Source of the DNA: Burkholderiales bacterium
Lineage (GTDB): Bacteria > Pseudomonadota > Gammaproteobacteria > Burkholderiales > SG8-39
Assembly (NCBI GenBank): GCA_020846575.1
Contig: JADLDQ010000258.1
Location: 1-11,435, forward strand
Direction of reading: 5' to 3'
DNA: 11,435 nucleotides
Each line of letters begins with the position of its first letter. The first letter of the stretch is position 1. Positions 6,769-11,435 of the stretch are shown here, in pieces. The position numbers and the translations under genes were made by a program. The notes below the pieces were generated by a model that saw nothing but the letters and a program-made list of their open reading frames with translations, was not told the DNA's origin and ran no database searches.

Positions 6769-6939
6769 TCAGACGAATAGCGCCGCGATATCGACCGGGA
6801 ACCCGGTCGATTCGCACCGCCCGAACCGGTCGTGGATCTCGACCTGTCGCGACTGGGGAAACACGATCCAGGCCTCGGTGGCGCCGGCGGACATGTGAGC
6901 GAGCGCCTTCTCGCGCCGCGTGGACGGGAACGTCAGCTC
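6769..6939 (-). pseudogene. Uma2-like (DUF820) C-terminal relic
   Basis: Immediately after the TctC stop codon and in the same frame, the minus strand encodes 56 more residues before a TGA at 6769-6771. They include LTFPSTRREKALAHMSAG, then EAWIVFPQSRQVEIHDRFG, and end FPVDIAALFV. This matches the end of Uma2/DUF820 proteins: a basic helix leading into G-x-x-E-x-W-x-V-x-P, a strand with a one-turn hairpin, and a final D-x-x-x-L-F. Uma2 proteins are predicted PD-(D/E)XK nuclease-fold proteins of unclear role, usually about 180-200 aa; the catalytic core is absent here. A 41-aa version could start at the ATG at 6894, but it would not be a complete domain. I read it as a remnant, truncated at the point where the TctC gene now ends. 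Confidence 0.5.
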
Positions 6940-7902
6940 TCAATCCACCAGCGGTATGTTCACCTGCCTGATCAGCTTCCCGTAGCGCTCCACCTCGGCG
7001 CGGAACAGGGCAGCGAACTCCTCCGGCCCCGTGCCCGCGGCCTGTCCTCCCCAGCTCGGGATCTTGTCGGCAACATCCGGCAGGCGCACCGAGCGCGCGG
7101 TCTCGGAGGCGATGCGCGCCAGGATCTCGCGCGGCGTCCCGGCCGCGGTGAAGAAGCCCACGAAGCCGTTGTAGGTGGCGTCGCGAAAGCCGACCTCGGC
7201 GATGGTGGGAGTGTCCGGGAACGCCGAGCCGCGCGCCGCGCCGGACACGGCCAGCGCGCGCAGCTTGCCGGCCCTGACGTGCCCCACGGAGGTGGTCGGC
7301 GGCGTGAACGCGAACTGCGCCTCGTTGGCGAGCAGCGCCGGGATCGTCTGCGCGTCGCCCTTGTAGCCGATCTGCACGAAATTGGCCCCGGTGGCGATGC
7401 GCAACATCTCCCCGACCAGGTGCGGCGCGACGCCCAGCCCGGTGTGCGCGTAGTTGAGCTTGCCGGGCTGCGACTTCATCAGCGCGAGAAGCTCCTTGAA
7501 AGTGGCCGGCATGGAGGGATTAGCGACCAACACCAGGTAGGTCGAGATGATCTGGCTCGCCGCGGCGAAGTCCTTGATGGCGTCGAACGGCAGCTTGCGG
7601 TACAGGCTCGGCGCCACCGCGTGACCGGTGGTGGTGATGAGCACGGTGTAGCCGTCGGGCGCCGACTTGGCGACCAGGTCCGCAGCGATGTTGCCGCCCG
7701 CGCCGGGCCGGTTCTCCACGATCACCTGCTGCCCCCAGCTTTCCGGGAACTTCTGGGTGACCACGCGCGCCACCGTGTCCACCCCCCCACCCGGGGGGAA
7801 GGGGACGATCACGCGCACCGGCTTGGCGGGATACCCTTGCGCGAGCGCGGCGCCGGCGGCTAGGCCGAGCACCGACAGTGCAGATGCGATCTGGCGATTC
7901 AT
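6940..7902 (-). CDS. TctC/Bug-family periplasmic solute-binding protein
   Basis: The 320-aa product is a Bug-type substrate-binding protein of the tripartite tricarboxylate transporter family, which captures small organic acids (or nicotinate, amino acids and similar) in the periplasm. A Sec signal peptide is visible: MNRQ, a hydrophobic core at about 5-20, and a probable signal peptidase I site at A-L-A|Q (residues 19-22). The mature start YPAKPVRVIVPFPPGG (24-39) is diagnostic, followed by ENRPGAGGNIAADLVAKSAPDG (63-84), the conserved ligand-loop region with N and PGAGG, and FGAAGTP-like FTAAGTP. The start is fixed by AAGGAGGAG about five bases before the ATG. No TctA/TctB membrane genes are adjacent, which is usual for the many orphan Bug genes of Burkholderiales. 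A 12-bp-arm hairpin lies about 18 bp before the start, and a Uma2-like relic follows in frame. The ligand is unknown. Confidence 0.95.
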   Translation of the reverse strand: MNRQIASALSVLGLAAGAALAQGYPAKPVRVIVPFPPGGGVDTVARVVTQKFPESWGQQVIVENRPGAGGNIAADLVAKSAPDGYTVLITTTGHAVAPSLYRKLPFDAIKDFAAASQIISTYLVLVANPSMPATFKELLALMKSQPGKLNYAHTGLGVAPHLVGEMLRIATGANFVQIGYKGDAQTIPALLANEAQFAFTPPTTSVGHVRAGKLRALAVSGAARGSAFPDTPTIAEVGFRDATYNGFVGFFTAAGTPREILARIASETARSVRLPDVADKIPSWGGQAAGTGPEEFAALFRAEVERYGKLIRQVNIPLVD

Positions 7903-7920
7903 GGTCTCTCCTCCTTGACG

Positions 7921-7948
7921 ATCCGCCGGCGCGGGAGCGCCGGCGGAT
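7921..7948. promoter_or_regulatory. 12-bp-arm hairpin in the TctC leader
   Basis: ATCCGCCGGCGC (7921-7932), loop GGGA, GCGCCGGCGGAT (7937-7948) is a perfect stem-loop 18 bp upstream of the TctC start, just before its Shine-Dalgarno sequence. It may be a leader structure or operator for the TctC gene, or a roadblock between the divergent genes. Confidence 0.6.
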
Positions 7949-7952
7949 GAGC

Positions 7953-7981
7953 GTATAACTGTAGCGGATTGCCGGGTTCAC
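7953..7981 (-). promoter_or_regulatory. Candidate promoter for the TctC gene
   Basis: On the minus strand, GTGAAC (7976-7981) and TTATAC (7953-7958) are spaced 17 bp apart. Both hexamers match the sigma70 consensus only partly. Transcription would begin at about the leader hairpin. Confidence 0.2.
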
Positions 7982-8025
7982 GAGGTGCAGCGTGATCCCC
8001 AGGCTCGCATCGTCCCATTCCCAGC

Positions 8026-8054
8026 TTGAATCGAGTCCGAGCGCTTTATATACT
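8026..8054 (+). promoter_or_regulatory. Sigma70-like promoter of the toxin-antitoxin pair
   Basis: TTGAAT (8026-8031) matches 4 of 6 bases of the -35 consensus and TATACT (8049-8054) 5 of 6 of the -10, with an exact 17-bp spacer. The expected start of transcription is near 8061, giving a leader of only about 18 nt before the antitoxin gene. Confidence 0.6.
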
Positions 8055-8063
8055 GCGTATATA
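8047..8063. promoter_or_regulatory. AT-rich palindromic operator over the -10
   Basis: TATATAC-TGC-GTATATA is a perfect 7-bp inverted repeat with a 3-bp centre, standing out as an AT island in GC-rich surroundings. It covers the -10 and the predicted transcription start, so a bound dimer would block the promoter. Antitoxins with ribbon-helix-helix folds commonly repress their own operon this way; that this antitoxin does so is inference. Confidence 0.6.
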
Positions 8064-8078
8064 TAGACGAGGATGATG

Positions 8079-8360
8079 ATGTCCATGACCGCCGACACCA
8101 CCCGCAAGGAAGCGCTCCTGCTCAACTTCAAGGACGATACGCTGACCACCGTGAGCCGCAGGACCTTGCGCCATATCGCCAAGGCCCTCGGATTCTCGGA
8201 GACCCAAGCCGTGCACTTCGCGCTCGCGAGACTCCGCGAGGAGGCGCTGCGCGCCGGATCCGAGGAAGCGTATCCGCCTTTGACCAGGGCGCAGCTCGCG
8301 GCGATCCGCAGTCACGAACCGAAGCGCGAGGGTCGGGTCGTCAGCAGCCTGCTGAAATGA
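8079..8360 (+). CDS. Ribbon-helix-helix-like antitoxin of a PemK/MazF-type module
   Basis: With the start at 8079 the product has 93 aa. The predicted fold is a short strand EALLLNF, then helix TTVSRRTLRHIAKALG and helix SETQAVHFALARLREEAL, the strand-helix-helix plan of MetJ/Arc/CopG DNA-binding proteins. A charged, probably flexible tail (PPLTRAQLAAIRS to KREGRVVSSLLK) would bind and neutralise the toxin. ATG occurs at 8073, 8076, 8079 and 8085; GAGG at 8069-8072 touches the first but lies six bases before 8079, so I prefer 8079. The stop overlaps the toxin start in ATGA, which indicates translational coupling. A promoter and a palindromic operator precede it. I recognise the role from fold and context, not from a named family. 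Confidence 0.75.
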   Translation: MSMTADTTRKEALLLNFKDDTLTTVSRRTLRHIAKALGFSETQAVHFALARLREEALRAGSEEAYPPLTRAQLAAIRSHEPKREGRVVSSLLK

Positions 8361-8788
8361 CCGTGCGCCCGTGGGCGCCGGAGCCCAGGGCCGGGGACAT
8401 CGTGCAGTGCCGGTTTCCGAAAGAAAAGCTCGGGGCGCCCGGAGCAAAGGACAGGCCGGCGCTCGTCATCGAGGTCGAAACGGATCCGCTGGACCAGTCA
8501 CGCTCCATCGTGCGGGTCGCCTACGGCACCTCGCAGGACGTGGAGCAGCGTTACGCGGGGGAACTCACGGTTCGCGCCACGGATCCGAAAGCGGGCCTCG
8601 ACCGGGACACGAAATTCGACCTCGGCAATTGCGTAAGGCTACCGTTCGACACCGAGTGGTTCGCGCCCTCGCCGAACCGGCGCTACGGTGAACATCCCAA
8701 GCGAGGCGTCCTCGACCTCGGTAACCTGCAGGTCAAGAGAGCGCTGCAAGCGGCTGTTCTGGAGGCGCGGAAAGCAGGTCGACTCTAA
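8357..8788 (+). CDS. PemK/MazF-family toxin
   Basis: The 143-aa product looks like a PemK/MazF-type toxin; family members are usually sequence-specific mRNA endoribonucleases active when the antitoxin is degraded. Visible features are RAGDIVQCRFP (11-21, the first strand and loop), KDRPALVIEVE (31-41, with the conserved R-P-A), SIVRVAYGTSQ (50-60) and DTKFDLGNCVRLPFDTEWF (84-102), followed by PKRGVLDLGNL (114-124) and a C-terminal helix. The AYGTSQ and TKFDL blocks occur in a proteobacterial PemK-like subgroup rather than in classic MazF, so RNase activity is inferred from the family. Its ATG overlaps the antitoxin stop by four bases. A weak hairpin follows the gene. Confidence 0.78.
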   Translation: MTVRPWAPEPRAGDIVQCRFPKEKLGAPGAKDRPALVIEVETDPLDQSRSIVRVAYGTSQDVEQRYAGELTVRATDPKAGLDRDTKFDLGNCVRLPFDTEWFAPSPNRRYGEHPKRGVLDLGNLQVKRALQAAVLEARKAGRL

Positions 8789-8804
8789 CCGTCCCACGCG
8801 ACGG
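8789..8804 (+). terminator. Weak hairpin after the toxin gene
   Basis: CCGTC (8789-8793) and GACGG (8800-8804) pair across a 6-nt loop, directly after the stop codon. There is no T-tract, so this is a weak candidate. Confidence 0.2.
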
Positions 8805-8899
8805 GTGCGCGAGCTTTCCCTGGACCGGTACTCGAAGCTCGTCGAGATCGTGGTTCCCGTGGAAACGGATTCCGCCGTGCGTGCGAGAAGCCGGGCCGC

Positions 8900-8913
8900 T
8901 TGACGCACGTCAA
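8900..8913. promoter_or_regulatory. FNR/Dnr-type box upstream of the dehydrogenase operon
   Basis: TTGACGCACGTCAA fits TTGAY-N4-RTCAA, the site form of FNR/Anr/Dnr-like CRP-superfamily regulators, with perfect symmetry of the arms. Its centre (8906.5) is 41.5 bp before position 8948, the spacing of a class II activator site. The -10 expected for a start at 8948 falls on TTCACT (8936-8941), 3 of 6 consensus bases, which is typical for an activator-dependent promoter. The resulting leader of 31 nt would end at the dehydrogenase ATG at 8979. Confidence 0.55.
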
Positions 8914-8978
8914 CGCGCGCGTGCCGGCCCCGTGTTTCACTGCGAATGGAACGCTGGGGGAGCCTCCGGGAGCAGGCG

Positions 8979-10094
8979 ATGGTGCAGGACGTGTTCGAGC
9001 TGGCCGACGATCTCGGACCCGCCAAGGTCATCCACGTCCACGAACCCCGCTCGGGCCTGCGCGGCATCCTGGTGATCGACAACGTCGCCGCCGGCCCCGC
9101 CATCGGCGGCCTGCGCATGGCGAGCGACGTATCGCTCGCGGAATGCGCGCGGCTCGCGCGCGCCATGACGCTCAAGAACGCCGCCGCAGGCCTCGCGCAC
9201 GGCGGCGGCAAGTCGGTGCTCTACGGCGACCCGCGCATGGCGCGCGCGGCGAAGGAGCGCCTGATCCGCGGCTTCGCCCATGCGCTGCGCGGCGAGACCG
9301 ACTACATCTTCGGCCCCGACATGGGCACCGACGAAGGCTGCATGGCCTGGGTGAAGGACGAGATCGGCCGCTCGGTCGGACTGCCGCGCGAGGTGGGCGG
9401 CATACCGCTGGATGAGATCGGCGCCACCGGCTGGGGCCTCGTGCACGCCGCCGATATCGCCGCGCCCGCCTGCGGCCTCGCGCTCGCCGGAGCGCGCGTC
9501 GCCGTCCAGGGCTTCGGCGCGGTCGGCCGGCACGCCGCGCGCTTTCTCGCGCGGCGCGGTGCGGTGCTGGTCGCGGCGTGCGACACGAGCGCAACCCTGC
9601 ACGACCCGGAGGGCCTGGATGTCGCCGCCCTGTCCGCGCTGAAGGAGGCCGGCCGGCCGCTCGCCGATCACGCCGGCGGCCGCAGGCTGGGACGCGACGA
9701 CATCGTGGGCGTGGACTGCGACATCTGGATCCCCGCGGCGCGGCCCGACGTGCTGCACGAGGGCAACGCGCAGGCGCTGCGCGCGAAGCTGGTGGTGCAG
9801 GGCGCGAACATCCCCTTCACCGAGGGGGCGGAGCGCGCGCTGCACCGGCGCGGGGTGCTGGTGGTTCCCGACTTCATCGCCAACGCGGGCGGGGTGATCT
9901 GCGCGGCGCTGGAGTACCACGGGGCCTCCGAGGGCCAGGTGTTCGCGGTGATCGAGGAGCGCATCCGCGCCAATACCAGGGCGGTGCTGAACGCGTGCAC
10001 GGCGCAGAGCGTGACGCCACGCGAGGCGGCGCTGCGCCTGGCCCGGGAACGCGTCGAGCGCGCGATGGGCCACCGGCGCTTTTCCGTCTTCTGA
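8979..10094 (+). CDS. Glu/Leu/Phe/Val-type amino-acid dehydrogenase
   Basis: The 371-aa product is an ELFV dehydrogenase, which reversibly deaminates an L-amino acid to the 2-oxo acid with NAD(P). The catalytic N-domain shows GPAIGGLRMA (39-48), the lysines K66 (MTLKNAAAG) and K78 (HGGGKSV), and D114 in GPDMGT, in the same spacing as K68, K80 and D115 of leucine dehydrogenase. The C-domain has the Rossmann motif QGFGAVGRH (177-185), VQGANIPFT and FIANAGGVI. Its length is that of Leu/Phe/Val dehydrogenases rather than of the larger Glu dehydrogenases, but the substrate cannot be fixed. I chose 8979 because GGAG lies six bases upstream; the frame also has an ATG at 8946, which has no such site and lies before the predicted transcription start. 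The gene is followed after 7 bp by the oxidoreductase genes, so the product 2-oxo acid probably feeds that enzyme. Confidence 0.9.
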   Translation: MVQDVFELADDLGPAKVIHVHEPRSGLRGILVIDNVAAGPAIGGLRMASDVSLAECARLARAMTLKNAAAGLAHGGGKSVLYGDPRMARAAKERLIRGFAHALRGETDYIFGPDMGTDEGCMAWVKDEIGRSVGLPREVGGIPLDEIGATGWGLVHAADIAAPACGLALAGARVAVQGFGAVGRHAARFLARRGAVLVAACDTSATLHDPEGLDVAALSALKEAGRPLADHAGGRRLGRDDIVGVDCDIWIPAARPDVLHEGNAQALRAKLVVQGANIPFTEGAERALHRRGVLVVPDFIANAGGVICAALEYHGASEGQVFAVIEERIRANTRAVLNACTAQSVTPREAALRLARERVERAMGHRRFSVF

Positions 10095-10101
10095 GCGCGC
10101 C

Positions 10102-11061
10102 GTGTTCCGCATCCGACTGCACGGGCGCGGCGGCCAGGGCATCAGGACCGCCGGGCGCGTTCTGGGCAGCGCGTTCTTCCGCGCGGGCTTCGAAGTGCAG
10201 GACGCACCGCTCTACGGGGCCGAGCGGCGCGGCGCCCCGATATTCGCCTGCGTGCGTGCGGATCGCGAGCCGATCCGCGAGCGCGGCCTGGTGGCGCGCC
10301 CGGACCTGGTGGTGCTGGCCGACGAGACGCTCGCGGGCGTACCTGCCGCGAACGTGCTGCTCGGCCTGGACGCGCATACCGTGTTCCTGGTCCGGAGTTC
10401 GAGCGACGCGCCGTCCTGGCGCGCGCGCCTGGCGCTCGCCGGCCCGCTCGTGGTGCTCCCTGCGGACGGGACCACGGATAGCGCCTCGCTTGCCGCCGCG
10501 GGCGCCGCCTGTGCGGGCGCCGCGGCGCGCACCACCGGCGCCATCGCGCGCGCCGACCTTGAGGCGGCGCTGCGCGAGGAGCTGGCGGGTTTCGAGCCGC
10601 GCCTGACCGCGCTCTCCATCGAGCGCTCGCTGGCCGCCTTCGACGGCGCCGCCGGTCACGAGGGCATCGTCATCGAAGGCGCGCGCGCCGACGCCTCGGA
10701 CTACGCGGCGCCGAACTGGATAGACGTCCCGTTCGAGACGGCCAGCGTCTCGGCGCCCGACATCTTCGCCGCGGCCACCAGCGTGGAAGTGCGCACCGGT
10801 CTGTGGCGCACCCTGCGCCCGCAGATCGACTACGCGCGCTGCAAACGCTGCAGCTGGGTGTGCTCCACCTTCTGCCCGGACAGCGCTATCCGGGTGCGGA
10901 CCGATGGCTCGCCCGAGATCGACTTCGATCACTGCAAGGGCTGCCTGGTGTGCGTCGCGGTGTGCCCGCCGCATGCCATCGCCGCGGTGCCGGAGCGCGC
11001 GGCCGCGCAGGCAAGCGAGGCGGCGCCGGCCGCCGCGGCTCTGCGGGGAAGCACGCGATGA
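10102..11061 (+). CDS. 2-oxoacid:ferredoxin oxidoreductase, fused gamma and delta subunits
   Basis: The 319-aa product (GTG start) joins two subunits of a pyruvate/2-oxoacid:ferredoxin oxidoreductase, the enzyme that converts a 2-oxo acid and CoA to acyl-CoA and CO2 while reducing ferredoxin. Residues 1-180 are the gamma domain, with HGRGGQGIRTAGRVL (7-21) and the PLYGAERRGAPIFACVR block (36-52). Residues about 195-295 are the delta domain carrying two [4Fe-4S] sites: C247, C250, C254 and C258 (C-x2-C-x3-C-x3-CP), and C278, C281, C284 and C288 (C-x2-C-x2-C-x3-CP). The first site has one extra residue compared with the usual ferredoxin spacing. A short Ala-rich tail follows. The stop overlaps the alpha-subunit start in ATGA, and the upstream dehydrogenase ends 7 bp before. 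The start has no strong Shine-Dalgarno sequence, which suits coupled translation. The preferred 2-oxo acid is unknown. Confidence 0.92.
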   Translation: MFRIRLHGRGGQGIRTAGRVLGSAFFRAGFEVQDAPLYGAERRGAPIFACVRADREPIRERGLVARPDLVVLADETLAGVPAANVLLGLDAHTVFLVRSSSDAPSWRARLALAGPLVVLPADGTTDSASLAAAGAACAGAAARTTGAIARADLEAALREELAGFEPRLTALSIERSLAAFDGAAGHEGIVIEGARADASDYAAPNWIDVPFETASVSAPDIFAAATSVEVRTGLWRTLRPQIDYARCKRCSWVCSTFCPDSAIRVRTDGSPEIDFDHCKGCLVCVAVCPPHAIAAVPERAAAQASEAAPAAAALRGSTR

Positions 11062-11435
11062 AGCAGCTTCTCACCGGGAACGCAGCCGCGGCCTGGGGCG
11101 CGCGCCTGGCGCGCGCCGACTACGTGCCCGCCTTCCCCATCACACCGCAGACCGAGATCGTCGAGCTGCTCTCGGGCTGGTTCGCCTCGGGCGAGATGCG
11201 GGGACGCTTCACCCTGATGGAGTCCGAGCACTCCATGCTCACCGCGGCCGCGGCCGCGGCCGCGACCGGGGTGCGGGTGTTCACCGCCACCTCCAGCCAG
11301 GGACTGCTCTACGCCATGGAGATGCTGTACGCGGTTCCGGGATGGCGCGCGCCGTTCGTGCTGGTCAACGTCTCGCGCGGCCTCGCCAGCCCGATCACGC
11401 TGGAATCCGACCACAACGACATCCTCGCGGCGCGC
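11058..11435 (+). CDS. 2-oxoacid:ferredoxin oxidoreductase alpha subunit, 5' part
   Basis: The first 126 residues are present and the gene continues beyond the window. The N-terminus shows the alpha (PorA/VorB-type) pyrimidine-binding fold: KQLLTGNAAAAWGARLARAD (2-21), the signature PAFPITPQTEI (24-34), LMESEHSM (53-60) containing the conserved glutamate E56 or E58, a poly-alanine stretch (63-69) where the family has small residues, then RVFTATSSQGLLYAMEML (73-90) and the loop SRGLASPITLESDHND (106-121). The ATG overlaps the gamma-delta stop codon by four bases and is preceded by GGGGAAG. The thiamine-diphosphate-binding beta subunit is expected directly downstream, outside the window. Confidence 0.93.
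   Translation, partial: MKQLLTGNAAAAWGARLARADYVPAFPITPQTEIVELLSGWFASGEMRGRFTLMESEHSMLTAAAAAAATGVRVFTATSSQGLLYAMEMLYAVPGWRAPFVLVNVSRGLASPITLESDHNDILAAR

Noticed and set aside
8789..8899. A possible small gene after the toxin, reading RELSLDRYSKLVEIVVPVETD in one plus-strand frame.
   Set aside because: It has no start codon after the toxin stop, no ribosome site and no recognisable family; its frame overlaps the toxin gene.
8946..8978. An earlier in-frame ATG at 8946 for the dehydrogenase.
   Set aside because: It has no Shine-Dalgarno sequence and would precede the predicted transcription start; the ATG at 8979 has GGAG at good spacing and fits the family.
8937..10142. A 401-codon minus-strand frame opposite the dehydrogenase.
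   Set aside because: Antisense shadow with no recognisable motif, while the plus strand carries all catalytic motifs.
11243..11264. A short GCGGCC tandem run as a possible simple repeat.
   Set aside because: It encodes the alanine-rich helix of the alpha subunit at a position where the family carries small residues, so it is ordinary coding sequence.

Overview
The window is high-GC DNA with dense, mostly ATG/GTG-started genes. A Bug/TctC periplasmic binding protein, a lone hydantoinase/oxoprolinase A-type protein, a LigW-like amidohydrolase and a YjgR-type ATPase together suggest a betaproteobacterium (Burkholderiales-like) with aromatic or amino-acid catabolic capacity. This is inferred from gene content; no rRNA or tRNA is present to confirm it. 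I see no CRISPR array and no intact insertion sequence.

Layout. 1-1466: a RidA-family gene and a DUF2127 membrane protein gene (both +), with a 34-bp near-identical repeat at each side, followed by about 480 bp without an intact gene that seems to hold decayed minus-strand coding sequence. 1467-4145: two minus-strand genes, the DUF853/YjgR ATPase followed by an amidohydrolase-2 protein. 4146-4634: a divergent intergenic region containing a perfect 48-bp palindrome (23-bp arms, 2-nt centre). 4635-6686: a hydantoinase A-type gene (+) without its usual B partner beside it. 6769-7902: a TctC/Bug gene (-) with a short Uma2-like relic lying in frame directly after its stop codon. 8026-8788: a toxin-antitoxin pair (ribbon-helix-helix-like antitoxin, PemK/MazF-family toxin) with a good sigma70-like promoter whose -10 is covered by an AT-rich palindromic operator. 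8900-11435: an operon of an amino-acid dehydrogenase, a fused gamma-delta subunit of a 2-oxoacid:ferredoxin oxidoreductase, and the start of its alpha subunit, cut by the window end.

The most interesting unit is the last one. An NAD(P)-dependent Leu/Phe/Val/Glu-type dehydrogenase would convert an amino acid to its 2-oxo acid, and the ferredoxin-dependent oxidoreductase would convert that to acyl-CoA, saving electrons as reduced ferredoxin. A perfect FNR/Dnr-type box (TTGAC-N4-GTCAA) lies upstream, placed so that a class II (-41.5) promoter would start transcription about 31 nt before the dehydrogenase. This predicts oxygen-controlled expression of an oxygen-sensitive enzyme, which fits the biochemistry. 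Substrate and regulation remain inference.
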